A DNA stretch of 64,000 nt from Zygnema cylindricum. Lineage: Eukaryota > Streptophyta > Zygnematophyceae > Zygnematales > Zygnemataceae. The stretch is from positions 1 to 64,000 of the forward strand of contig JBBHKE010001182.1 in NCBI GenBank assembly GCA_037447655.1, written 5' to 3'. The stretch's first letter is position 1, and every line of letters begins with the position of its first letter. Positions 11,003 to 21,304 of this stretch are shown here, piece by piece. The notes beneath the pieces were generated by a model. That model was not told the DNA's origin. It saw nothing but the letters and a program-made list of their open reading frames with translations, and ran no database searches. Both the position numbers and the translations under genes were made by a program.

Positions 11003-11506
11003 TGTTAGGTTCTTTGTGAAACGACGTCTCTGTTTTGTTGAGCGTCGTATTATAAGTTATATAGTTTACGTATGACTTTGTTTGACGTGGCATGATTAGT
11101 TTAGTTATATATAGTTTTGTTTGGTTTTGCGTGCGTAGTACTTTAGGTGTGTACGGTAATCGTGTATAGTACCGCGTACGATATGTTGTTTCGTTGGTAC
11201 CTTGCTTCGATTGGTTCGCGCGGCGTACTTTTGTACGACGTCGCTTGAGTAGTTTGTTTCGTTGGTACCTTGCTTCGATTGGTTCGCGCGGCGTACTTTT
11301 GTACGACGTCGCTTGAGTAGTTTTTTGCTGTTTTGTGAGAGAGAGTATTTAGGACTTAGTCGTTTGGGAGAAATCAATCTTTTTGTAAGAGGGGAAATAT
11401 TCCGGTGAAATATATTGTCTTTTACTGGAGTGATCTCTTCTTGCTATCTTTTGCTTCCGCACTACATCTTGTCTTCCTTTTATCTTTGTGTGTATCAATC
11501 CTGTCA
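11003..11506 (+). repeat. 3' LTR of A1 with a 68-bp tandem duplication
   Basis: It starts TGTTAGGTTC and ends CCTGTCA. It is 64 bp longer than the 5' LTR because a 68-bp unit starting GTTGGTACCTTGC occurs at 11193 and again at 11261. The duplication is not in the 5' LTR, so it arose after or during the last reverse transcription. Confidence 0.85.
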
Positions 11507-12290
11507 CAATCGGGTATGAGATTTATTTGCATAGAGAAAAAAAAAAGTATATTTCTTGAAAGCTTTGAAAAATGAATCAGAAGAAAGACGGTCCATGGAA
11601 TGTGAGGAGAGATATAGTATTGGGAAAATTCTTAAAGAGAAAAAGTGAAGAGGGAGGAGGGGGTGAGTAAAAGGAGGAGAAAGGAGAAATAGTAGTAGTA
11701 GGAGGAGATTATTTAGTATATCGTATTTTTCTTTATGTTCTGGAATTGGCCGAATTAAGAATCGTTCAAAAGAAAAACCATTTTAAATGCCATCATTTAA
11801 ATGTCAAAATGCAATTGAATAAAAAGAGGTGCAGATAAAGAAAAATCGCACCTGTGGGGCTGGAACTTAGGGGAGGAGGGGACGGTGATCGTGACGGTGG
11901 AGCTGTCAACACATGAAAACAACATTTAAAACAAGTTTAACCTCGCAGAAACGAAATCAACATTCTCCAATAAAAACAAATAAAACAAAAAAAAAAACGC
12001 GACATGATTCACTAAGGTACGGTTCGAATGGCGAACGTACCTAGTCGCACGAGAAACGTGTAGCTATAGTTGATGATAATACCAGCATCAAAATCCGTGT
12101 AAAAGAAACAAAGCAGTTTATTGCCAGCGAAGTATGCGTACCCTAAGCAAGGGCAATAGTCGTTGCACTTAAAATTGACACTCCTGTCGAGTGTAACCAG
12201 TATAATTATAACCATACCCTTCTTCCAGAATCCAACCCTATAGTTATAGGCATTAGGGAGATAACAGGATGCCGCTTTTGGAAGGAGAGG
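11507..12290. other. Unassigned AT-rich sequence with a short GAGG tract
   Basis: No gene or element is recognised. A GAGGAGG-rich tract lies at 11650-11710. Confidence 0.4.
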
Positions 12291-12480
12291 AAAGAGGGGA
12301 GGGAGGGAGGGAGGGAGGGAGAGAGGAAGGAAGGGCGAGGAGGAGAGAGGGAGAAGAGGTGGAATGAATTGGGAGAGTGAATGGGCGAGAGAGAGGGGAG
12401 AGGAGGGGGAGAGCAGAGAAGAAGGGAAAGGAGAAGGGCGAGAGGGCAAAAAGGCAGGATAAAAATGAAAAATAGGGAAA
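12291..12480. repeat. Purine-rich microsatellite with G-quadruplex potential
   Basis: At 12297-12320 there are at least five consecutive GGGA units, which fits the G3+N1-7 quadruplex rule on the plus strand. Irregular GAGAGG/GGAGAG repeats follow to about 12480. Long open frames on both strands here (12012-12833 minus, 12381-12704 plus) follow from the biased composition. Confidence 0.8.
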
Positions 12481-12733
12481 GGGGGTGGGAGAAATTGAAT
12501 GAAAGAATATGCATCAAAAAGATAAGGCGGGAAGGGAGTGGGCATGGAATGAAGGGAGCAAAAGAAACAATACAGAAAAAAAAGAAAAAGGTTAGAAAAA
12601 TTAGTTGTGGGGGTTTGAAGATAAAAGCGGAGTTCAAAAAAACAACAAGTAACGAGAATGGAAGATATGTATTCACAATGGACTTCAAAAAAAATCAAAA
12701 ATAAAAATTCCAACAGCCTCCATCCCAACCCGG

Positions 12734-12735
<2 letters not shown>

Positions 12736-12777
<42 letters not shown>

Positions 12778-13137
12778 GTATATATATATGTGTGTATATA
12801 TGTACATATATATGTACATATATATATATACATATATAGGTATATGTGTACATATATATGTTTATATGTACATAAATATGTATATATTTACATATATAGG
12901 TATATATGTACATTTATATGTATATATGTACATATATATGTAAATATGTACATATATATGTATATATGTACATATATATGTATATATGTACATATGTACA
13001 CATGTATATATGTATATATGTATATATTTACATATATATATGCATATATGTGTATATGTATATATGTATATGTGTGTATATATGTGTATATATATATAAG
13101 TATATAAATACATATATATATATATGTATATATATGT
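12736..13137. repeat. AT dinucleotide tract and GTATATATGTACATAT minisatellite
   Basis: A (TA)n run at 12736-12773 passes into about 360 bp of imperfect units of roughly 18-24 bp built from TATATATGTACATATA. It is near-palindromic throughout and could form cruciforms. The tyrosine/isoleucine-rich frames across it are compositional. Confidence 0.9.
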
Positions 13138-13420
13138 GTGTGTTTTCTTACACCCCCTTTTTTTTACCTTCCCCAAGCCCTCTCTGCCCCATATCCGTTC
13201 CACAAAAAACCGCTCTATCATTCCTATCTCCCCACCATTTACCTCCTCTTTCCCTTATTTCCCCGTGATGTACACACTCCCCGTGACCCTCTACCTCTCC
13301 CTCCACTCTTCCCTTACCTCCCTCTCCCTTATAGCTTCTCCCTCCCCCTCCTCCCCTTACTCCTCTCCCTCCTCCTCGCCCTCTCCCTCCCCGCTGAACC
13401 TATTTTACAACTAGAGTTCT
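13138..13420. repeat. CT-rich low-complexity tract
   Basis: The plus strand is dominated by CTCCCTC/TCCCC words, with no coding signal despite open frames on this strand. Confidence 0.75.
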
Positions 13421-14010
13421 CTGTTGAGTGGGTTTTACCAATAATCGATAACAACCCCCTAACACCCTCCCCCCTCCCTCTTACCTCTGAGTTCGCCTAG
13501 CAACGTGACGACAAAGAGGATTATAAATGCCCCACTTTTTAGAACCCCCATGTCACACTTGCGGATTCGGCCTGCCATTGGTTGGTGCTTTCCTATAGCT
13601 TTGGCCTAAAGCTTCTCTCACTTATTTCTCCGAAAAAATGGTTGTTGAAGACAGAGTGGTGGGCGGAAGGAAAAAATATTGACCTCAAATTCACTTAAAT
13701 GACTTAATTCACTTATATGAGACAATGGGAGTCCAACCCTTTTAATTTGTATGAGTATTGGGTGAATGGGCGGATCGGCTGAATTCCCATTTTTGTTCAG
13801 TTGGTATGTTTGTTCAGTTTTTTTAGTCGCGTGAAGTTTAATTCGCGTCAGTTTTTATTGTCACGTTTATGATTCGTTTGAGTATTACGTACGGATAGAA
13901 CTACGTCGTGTTAATTCGTACGTCGGTTCACTTTAGTGCGTAGGACCGTAGTACGTCACTTAAGTCCAGCACACGTTTAAGTTCCGAGTCATTTCTGGTT
14001 CGGCGCCTAA
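13421..14010 (+). other. Intergenic sequence and probable left part of an LTR
   Basis: The part from about 13795 (TGTTCAGTTGGTATG) to 14010 may be the start of the LTR whose remainder is interspersed between the three Harbinger-type insertions and whose PBS is at 16808. The left edge is not certain because no second LTR is available. Confidence 0.4.
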
Positions 14011-14714
14011 GGGCGTGTCCCCATGTGTTCAAGGGTTTCTTTCCGTCATTTACACAGAAAATGGGACTTTCTACTTGAAAATATTACGCCGTACGAAAAA
14101 TGGGCAAAAACTCAAATAGATATTGCATCATCTTGGAACTTGAATGGTACGGCGATATGGCAGTATTATCATCGCGACCCACTTCCAGCTCATCTTCACA
14201 ATTGCACCGAAATCAAATCGCGACCTGCTTTTAATCAAAATGCTACCCTATTGACGAATAAAAAGCCAGGGTTGCACGCGTCAAAAGTTTTCATTTGTTT
14301 TTTTGCAGTTGGGAGAATACACGAAAAAAAAATTGTTTGTCCATTTGCTTATGTTGTCCACTTGTGGGCGTATACAAATGTCATTTTGTAGACGTAGGCG
14401 ATTGCTTATGTCGTTCACGTGTGGGCGTCAACAAATGACATTTGGCGTCGACAATTGTCCCAGTATGTCAGGAGCTCTTTGCGGCGTACAAATGTCCGCA
14501 GTTTGTTTCGAGATCGTTGGCGTCTACAAATGTCAGCAGTTTGTTGGCGTCTACAAGTGTCGCAAGTATTAGCGACGTGTACAACTGCCACATATTCAAA
14601 ATAATGAACGCGCAAGTAAGGATTGACATAGGCACACTTTGAAAAGTACACCGTAAAATTAGAGCTAAATTCTGAAATAACGTTTCAAAATATCGGTTAC
14701 ATGGGGACACGCCC
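14011..14714 (+). mobile_element. PIF/Harbinger-type non-autonomous element H1
   Basis: Terminal inverted repeats are GGGCGTGTCCCCATGTGTTC on the left and ATGGGGACACGCCC on the right, flanked by TAA on both sides (14008-14010 and 14715-14717). A 3-bp TWA duplication is the hallmark of PIF/Harbinger. It is 704 bp and has no transposase. Its left half matches the reverse complement of the right half of H3 and its right end matches the left end of H3, so H1 and H3 are inverted copies of one family. Confidence 0.78.
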
Positions 14715-14813
14715 TAAGTGTCAAAGTACTTGTGAGTGAGTGCGTGTGAGGGAAATGTGTGAGTGAAGTCTAAGTGAGTCAGCGACGTGAGAAGAAAAGA
14801 ACGTGTTGTGTAA

Positions 14814-15594
14814 AGGTGCGTCTCCATGTAATTGAAACTTAGAGAAAAAACTTTATTTTTTAGCGCAGATCCGACGGACCCAGATTTCGTGTGTCCCTAT
14901 GTGTAACAACGACATAATTACCTAAGCGTGTGACAATTGTATACGCTAACAATGCCCGTGACGGTTGTCAACGTCTACAATCTATGATGACGCGCGCTAT
15001 TTTTTATAGCAGGTTGTGAAGTCGCATGAGTTTTTGTGACATTGTAGACGTACCGCCATCCAGCGTATGCCGTTTCACGGTTGAGGAAGATGCACTTTGC
15101 CTTTGCGTCTCTTGTCCGCTCGACGTGAAATGGCATCGGATCTTGAGACCCCTGGCGAAATAAAATTTGTACCAGGCGCAAATAGACAAAACCAAACAAA
15201 TTATGTACTTTGCGTTGTCGTACCTGAACGCAAACGGACAAAACATAGCGGATCTTACACTTTTGGTCGTCGCTTGAATTCTTTTGAAATTTCTTGGAAA
15301 TTTCAAACACGTGCGACTACGTGTTTTTTTTTTTTTTTTCGAAAAATCTTTGTTTTAAAACACATCTTTCTTGTGTTTTAAAAAAAAAGTTTGAAGATGA
15401 CATTTTTTGGAGTGGCCGTGGGTCAAAGAAAACAAAACGACAATATGTAGTACATCTTAAAAATTACGATGACGCAAAATGTACTTCTCATTTTTTCTTT
15501 TTTTTTGTACGGTTGAAACTTTCGCGGTACGGCTCTAAGTTTTACAGGAAAACGACAGAAAAAAAACCTTACTTAGGCACATGGAGACGCACCC
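14814..15594. mobile_element. PIF/Harbinger-type non-autonomous element H2
   Basis: 781 bp with ends AGGTGCGTCTCCATGT and ACATGGAGACGCACCC (one mismatch in the inverted repeat), flanked by TAA at 14811-14813 and 15595-15597. The ends are related to those of H1 and H3 but the interior differs. Frames inside show no transposase motif. Confidence 0.72.
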
Positions 15595-15664
15595 TAAGTC
15601 TTACGGTTAGCGACTTATTTAAAGGGTAGTCTTACCGTGAGGCTATATAATCAGAAGTGAGTAA

Positions 15665-16608
15665 GGGCATGTTCCCATGTAACCGGTATTTTGAAATGTT
15701 ATTTTGGATTTTAGCGCTGATTTTACGGTGTACTTTTCAAAGTGTTCCTATGTCATTCATTACTTGCGCTTTCATTACTTCAAATTTGTGACAGTCATAG
15801 ACGTCTACAAAATGTGCGACAGACTACGAAACAAAATGTAGACTACTGCGAAACTTCCTAAAATAAGTGACGTCTACAAAAACGGCGACGGTTGTCGACG
15901 TTGAGGTTTTTTTGACATCGTAGATGTTTAAGGTTTTGACATTGCGAAGTCACGCCACGCTGTGACGTCATTAGAACGTAAACTTTCCGCCATGGCTTCC
16001 GATTTCTTTGATTTATCTTTTATCATTCGATATGTCGTCAAACTACGACCAAAGATATTAAAAAAAAAGATAAAAAATATATCTTTTATTTGAAATCATC
16101 ATTGCCGCAATTCATTTATGGGAGAGAGAAATAAGAGCGATCGAGTGAGAAAGAGGAAGAGAGACGAGGACTACGTAAACTTTTGCAAAGGACCCATGAA
16201 AGAAAGTGGAAGTCCGAGACCCCTGCAAGTTTTTTTCCGTTATGTTTGTCATTTTCTTATGTGCATGCTCGTGACGAGCAGTGAAAAAAATAGCGTAAAC
16301 TTTCCTTTGTGCAAAAAAATTTGAAAACTTTTCATGTGTGCAACCCAGGCTTTCTATTCGTCAATATGGTACTATTTTGATTAAAATCAGGTCGCGATTT
16401 GATTTCAGTGGAAGTCTGAAGATGAGCTGGAAGTGGGTCGCGATGATAGTACTACCAAATCGACGTACCTTTCAATTTCCAAGATGACGCAAAATGTATT
16501 TGAGGCTTTGCCCATTTTCGTAGGGCGTAATATTTTCAAGTTGGAAGTCCCATTTTCTGTGTAAACGACAAAAAAAAAACCCTTACTTGAACACATGGGA
16601 ACACGCCC
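15665..16608 (-). mobile_element. PIF/Harbinger-type non-autonomous element H3
   Basis: 944 bp flanked by TAA (15662-15664 and 16609-16611), with ends GGGCATGTTCCCATGT and ACATGGGAACACGCCC. It is an inverse-orientation relative of H1. It also contains the segment related to the relics at 1-320 and 3200-3526, so it is the most complete family member here. No transposase is encoded. Confidence 0.78.
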
Positions 16609-16611
16609 TAA

Positions 16612-16807
16612 GAGAGTAAGTATGAGTAAGGAGTTGTGAGTAAGAGAGAGTGTTTTGTAAAAAGAAAAGTTGCGGCTAAATAAAGATATATTTGGCCGGA
16701 ATTATTCTCTGTGGTGATTTCTCTTTATTTTTTATCTTAAAAGACTTCCGCTGTGCATATTAATTTTGTCCGCTTTGGTTGAGTGCATCGATCTTGAATT
16801 TATCAAT
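16612..16807 (+). repeat. Right part of an LTR (copia relic, family A-like)
   Basis: This stretch leads directly to the PBS and looks like R/U5 sequence. Together with the short pieces 14718-14810 and 15598-15661 (the latter with a CTATATAAT TATA-like word near 15642) it appears to make one LTR disrupted by H1-H3. Confidence 0.5.
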
Positions 16808-16820
16808 TGGTATCGGAGCT
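16808..16820 (+). promoter_or_regulatory. Primer-binding site, initiator tRNA-Met 3' end
   Basis: TGGTATCGGAGCT, identical to the site of A1, followed 38 bases later by a gag ATG. Confidence 0.8.
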
Positions 16821-16858
16821 TGGTAGTCGAGTAATTTATTGTGGCTTGTATCGCAGCC

Positions 16859-17386
16859 ATGGGTAGGAAAAAAAAGAATTCACCTGCACCTATATTTGCT
16901 CCCATTCCGGAGGGTCAGAATTGGAAATGTTTTAGTGGAGGACAGTTTGAGGAAGAAAAGGAGGAGGAGAAGAACTTGAGAGTGTCATTGTCCGAGGATC
17001 AACTCAAGACGTTATTTGATGGTCTTGTTCACACCTTCGATCAGCGGCTCTCGGCTGTTAGCAAAGGGACAATGTACAAGTAAAACCGGATCCTGATCCG
17101 GATGAAAGTGACGAGAGTGATTCGGATTCAGAAGAAGAGGGTGACAAAAGGAGAAAAGAAAAATTACGTAAAGGGAAGGCCAAAAGTGAGGAGGACGAGG
17201 ATGTCAACAATGAGGAGGAGAATTTTTGCATGGGCGGTAAAACGGTTTTATTCAATGGGTCAAATTACGCAGTGTGGAAGAAAAAACATCAAAAGAGAGC
17301 TTATGTTGAAGTATTTGTGGAAAACTATGAGCGGATATGAACAAGAACAGAACGATCTTCAAGGGAAGCAATTGTGGAAAAGGAAA
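16859..17386 (+). pseudogene. Truncated gag of a family A-like copia element
   Basis: The start ATG (MGRKKKNSPAP) resembles the A1 gag start. A LSEDQLKTLFDGL segment parallels the A-family LTEDRLNELFDGF. An acidic region in a second frame and an FNGSNYAVWKK core motif in a third frame follow. It is truncated where A2 begins at 17387, and I found no continuation beyond 35545. Confidence 0.7.
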
Positions 17387-17830
17387 TGTAAGGATCAATA
17401 CACACCAGGATAGAAGAGAGATAGAATATGATGCGGAAGCAAGAGACAGCAAGGAGAAGACACTCCAACAAAAGACAAATATATTTCACCGAAACTTTTC
17501 CCCTTACAAAAGATAACTTGTCCAAAACGACTAAGTCCTAAATGCTCCCTCCCTCACACGAAAAAAACAAGTACATCTATCTTTTCGTTGTACAAAAGTA
17601 CACAAACAAACCAATCAAGCTGTGGTACTATCGAAACAACATAAAGTACAGTACCAACCAAAACATACGATAGCCGTACAAAAAATCTAAAGTACTACGC
17701 ACGCAAAATCAAACCAAACTATATTAAAACTAAACTAATCACTTCACGCCACACAAATCACATGCTAACTAAATAGCTTATATTAGAGCGCTCAACATAA
17801 CTGAGACGCCGTTTCACAAAGAACCTAACA
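17387..17830 (-). repeat. 3' LTR of A2
   Basis: Reverse complement of the A-family LTR. It ends (plus strand) in CCTAACA and starts TGTAAGGATC, one base off the TGTTAGG terminus. A pyrimidine-rich run from 17831 is the complement of the PPT. Confidence 0.85.
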
Positions 17831-18477
17831 ACCCCCCTCTCTTTATGAAATCCCCCTCTTAAATTGAAAATAATCCTAACTAAGGTCGTCCCCGTAATAG
17901 TCTGTCATAAGCCGCCGCCTTAGTCAACATATCTGCGGCCTCCTCCAAAGTCGACACGTACATAAACTCAATCTCCTTCGCAACGTCCAATCGCGTACGA
18001 AATGCCACTGGATACGAATATGTTTTGTTTGCTTGTGAAGGACCAGATTTTTCACTAGCGCCATCGAACTCATACTGTCACTAAATATTTGCAAGCAACC
18101 AATCACAACGCCCAACTCACCAAACATCTCCTTGATCCACACAAACGCCTTTGCAGTGTGACACGCAGCCATGTATTCAGATTCCGTGGAACTTAGCGAA
18201 ATTGTAGGTTGGAGCCGCGAACTCCAAGATACTGCCGCGCTGCCCAAAATGAAAGCGTATCCTGACGTAGATTTTCCATTGTCAAAATCTCCACCCCAAT
18301 CTGCATCGCAATAATCGATACACTACAAAGAGTCCCTTTTGGACACATACACCAAACCGAAGTCGATCATACCAACCAAATAGCGAAATATCCGTTTCAC
18401 TGCCTCCCAATGAATCTTTTTTGGAGCGTTGCAATAACGACTGACAATTGACACCGCCGCCGCAATATCCGGACGCA
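17831..18477 (-). pseudogene. RNase H and C-terminal RT of A2
   Basis: Minus-strand frames encode the GSAAVSWSSRLQPTISLSST segment, ESEYMAACHTAKAFVWIKEM and KHIRIQWHFVRD, all from copia RNase H, ending in a frameshifted MLTKA region near 17920. The remainder of RT lies beyond B1, from 28773. It is broken by frameshifts. Confidence 0.8.
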
Positions 18478-18684
18478 TGTAGAATTTAATGGTTCTTTTT
18501 TAAGTATTTTCTAGGTCTAAATAGAAATATAGAAAAGAAACCGAGGCAGTCTACCTCTAACTTCACTCTCCAACTCTCACACATGTCGCAATCACTGAGA
18601 AATTGGAGAAGAAGCTAGAGCCATGGCTACCTATGCTATCCAGAGGTTTACGGGAAATATATATTAGTTAGAGGTTTATTTACT

Positions 18685-18770
18685 AAAAGGTATGTGCCGA
18701 CCATAGTATTTGATCCAGGTACCTACCTGAAGGCAAGCAACCGGTAGCCTTAGCCGTTAAGACTTCAATT
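18685..18770 (-). other. Antisense tRNA-like module in LTR of B1
   Basis: On the minus strand a degenerate A box (ending TTAACGG) is followed by the B-box-like GGATCAAATAC (18716-18706; consensus GGTTCRANTCC) and a T4 run at 18688-18685. The copy in the 3' LTR is at about 27930-28015. Similar modules lie at a similar distance from the LTR start in B2, in 42328-42942 and in solo LTR B3. Confidence 0.55.
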
Positions 18771-19331
18771 AGTGTTACGTACTATATGGTTTGATATTTA
18801 TTTAAATATTTACACGTAGGATTATTCATTTAACTGAAACTATTTACGGGATACATAGAGTCAGTAATGTAAAAGTACGGATTGTGGTACGGATAAAGAA
18901 ACGAATACCGCGCATTTATTTCTTTAGAGAAATGAATACCGCGCATGTATTTATTACGGCTACGATTAAATGTGAATTTAATCGGACGGCCGGAATTAAC
19001 GTCGAGATCGCGGAAGAGGATTTTGGCGGTTTTTGGTCATCGCCACATCAGATGACACGTGGCGGAATGACATTGGATCGCGGCATCCCCGAGGATTAAG
19101 GGAGCGAATCCGGACATACCACGTGTCGACATTTAGGCCATGTCGTACAGTGTCCGTACACAAAGTACACCGGCACCTGTACTTTTGTGTGCGGAATTGT
19201 AATCTAATTGGCTCCGTACATCAGTAGATAGAGTGTGTGAGAGAGATAAGACTTAGAAAAATAAGGAGATAGGACACTCTCTCCCAGAGAGCTTCTGTAC
19301 AAAAGGTCAACTTTGACCCTCCATAACTTAC

Positions 19332-19434
19332 TGCTCAGGGGAGCAAATCAGAGATTCTTTTTGCTATCGACTCAGGGGAGTCTTGCTTTTACAGGGGTGA
19401 AGGTGGTCAAAGTTATTGTCTGCCAGGGTGGCAG
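19332..19434 (+). other. Three consecutive hairpins near the end of the B LTR
   Basis: H1 is TGCTC-AGGG-GAGCA (19332-19345). H2 is GACTC-AGGG-GAGTC (19369-19382). H3 is CTGCC-AGGGT-GGCAG (19420-19434). The same set occurs in the 3' LTR (28577-28679), in B2 (56490-56594) and in solo LTR B3 (58985-59055), with altered but still paired stems. Confidence 0.6.
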
Positions 19435-19507
19435 TTGTTTTTGCTGAAACACAAAGGGGTCATGATTATCCTAGAGGCTTCATGGAAGCTGTCCACTCTG
19501 ACGACTT

Positions 19508-20452
19508 ATGGAGGTCTCAGAGTTTCAGGTTATGGGCCCACCCTCTAGGGTACCAATCTTTAATGGAACAGGCTTCATATATTGGGAAAGTATGATGATT
19601 GGAGCTCTATGCAAAAACACGTTTTGGGGGATAGTGAGTGGACGATTAGGGCGTCTATCAAGTCTTAGAATCCCTCCAAGGTTTGGAGGAAGCAGATTCA
19701 CCAGGAGAGAGGATCCACCTTCAACGGAGGAAACAAACGAAGGAGAGGTGGTGGACAAACGAAAGGAGAAGGAGACGACCACACTAATAGCAACAGGTTC
19801 GGCATTCATGTCACCTATTCCGAGGAACGAGGATAATGATACTAAAACTTGGGACTTCAACAATATGGCGGCAAAGCACTTCATCCTACTCCATCTCACT
19901 CAAGGACTTGCATGTCCTCATTTGCAAGTAGAAAGGGCATCTGATCTTTGGATGGCTCTCATAGAGATGTACCGAAGTGGTACGATTCAGCAACAACAGT
20001 TGGCTGATCAGAATGTTAAGGAGTATGTATACAAAGGGGGGAAGATGTTGGATTTTTGCAATGAGTTTGCTACAATCTTCATGGAGCTAGAGAGTGCGGG
20101 AAAAGATTTCAATGAAAAAGAAAAAGTTAACTGTTTACTGATGAAGTTACCCGATGAGTTCGAGAACATAGTCAACCGTGTGCAGGACTTGCCGGACTCA
20201 AGGTGGATATGGAACTCAGTGGTAGGGATGATTCTCCTTCGGGAGAATACGATTGAGATCCGAAGGGGAGGAAAGAGTGGACAAGCCTTGGCAACTGCGA
20301 CTCATTGGAAGAACAAGGATTCCCGGAAACCGTTCGAAAACTATGGGGGGAGGGAGCAGAAAAATCAGACCGACGAATTCGGACCAATGGCTCCCACAGG
20401 TTTATGTCATTTTTTTAAGAAACTTGGGCACTATATGGCAGAGTGCACCTAG
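19508..20452 (+). pseudogene. gag of B1
   Basis: The frame opens at ATG 19508 inside the LTR, crosses the PBS (second ATG at 19532) and continues with PSRVPIFNGTGFIYWESMM, the gag N-terminal motif. A long helical core follows (ADQNVKEYVYKGGKMLDFCN) and a C-terminal knuckle CHFFKKLGHYMAEC, in which the second Cys is Phe; the sister B2 encodes CHFCKKPGHYMAEC. A TAG at 20450 ends it and the next coding segment is in another frame. Gag would form the particle and bind RNA. Confidence 0.85.
19528..19541 (+). promoter_or_regulatory. Half-tRNA primer-binding site of B1
   Basis: GGTTATGGGCCCAC follows the LTR end directly and is complementary to the anticodon stem-loop region (GUGGGCCCAUAACC) of eukaryotic initiator tRNA-Met, as in Drosophila copia. 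It contains an ATG in the gag frame. Confidence 0.8.
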
Positions 20453-21304
20453 CTAACCAAGCTTCGGTTAAAGGAGGGGCAGACCGGTGGTACCCCGAGA
20501 GGAAAGAAAAAAGCCCTTGGACACAGGTACATGAGGCGGAATCCGAGGACGAGGACGATGAGCTCTTTTTAGATGAGGAGTTGGAGGCGGAAAACGAGGT
20601 CGAAATTCCACGAAGGCATATATGTGCTTATGGTGGATTGAAAGGTGAAGCAGACTGGATTCCAGATTCAGGTGCCTCCGTGCACATGTGTAAGGATAGG
20701 CACCTGTTCACTAAGATAAGAAATATTCCCACCGTAGAGATAGAGTACGGGGATGGGAGGATAGTCACCACTACTCTTGTAGGATCGGTAGATTTGAAAG
20801 TGTTAGTAGAAGGAAAGACATCCATAGTAACATTCTCCGAGGTATTGTTTATTCGAGAGCTGAACAAAAACCTTATCTCTACATCTATATTAGATGATAA
20901 GGGTTTTTTTACTATCACTAGGGAAGGAGTCTTTACTGCTAGTTTTGAAGAGGATGTCTATTTCATTGTTGAGAAAGATAGCCATGGGATGTTTAGGCTG
21001 GTTTTAAGTAATGAAACGAAGAAACTTTATTATGATGGTGTTCATGATATTATGATGTGGCATAAGAGGCTTGAGCATGTGAATCTAGAAAAGTTAAGAG
21101 AGATGAAAAAGGTGGGAGTGGTGGAAGGGATTAAGTTAAGTGAGAGTGATAATATAAGTGATTGTAGTGGATGTGCTTAAGGTAAAACACACATATTACC
21201 CTTTCATAAAATAGCCACCTATAAGGGAGAAGAAATTCTAGATCTAGTACACACAGATATTTAGGGACCGGCTAAAGTGCCCTCAGCGGGGGGGAAGAGA
21301 TTTA
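20443..21304 (+). pseudogene. Protease and integrase N-terminal region of B1
   Basis: An acidic linker is followed by the protease site WIPDSGASVHMC (near 20655-20690), a GDGRIVTT..GSVDLKV segment, then the GAG-pre-integrase MWHKRLEHVN..DCSGCA motif. A TAA at 21178-21180 stands where B2 has CAA, and a TAG at 21262-21264 where B2 has TGG. The reading is interrupted at 21304 by element C. Confidence 0.85.

Larger units (their letters stand above)
3535..11506 (+). mobile_element. Ty1/copia element A1, defective, with nested element F1
   Basis: Both LTRs start TGTTAGGTTC. The left one ends CCTAACA; the right one ends CCTGTCA, a decayed form. The order is LTR, PBS, gag, protease, integrase, reverse transcriptase, RNase H, PPT, LTR, which defines copia. 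Without F1 (4593-6549) it is about 6.0 kb. The left flank is GTGAT and the right flank is CAATC, so no matching target duplication is present. A sister in inverse orientation (A2) lies at 17387-35545 and shares two lesions. Many frames are broken, so it is not autonomous. Confidence 0.9.
18478..19527 (+). repeat. 5' LTR of B1
   Basis: 1050 bp, the same length as the 3' LTR. It holds an antisense tRNA-like module (18685-18770), three hairpins (19332-19434) and, in its last 20 bases, an ATG (19508) in frame with gag. Confidence 0.92.

Noticed and set aside
12012-13500. Several long open frames on both strands
   Set aside because: They consist of tyrosine/isoleucine or serine/proline/leucine runs that follow directly from the AT minisatellite and the purine/pyrimidine tracts. 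No domain or start context.
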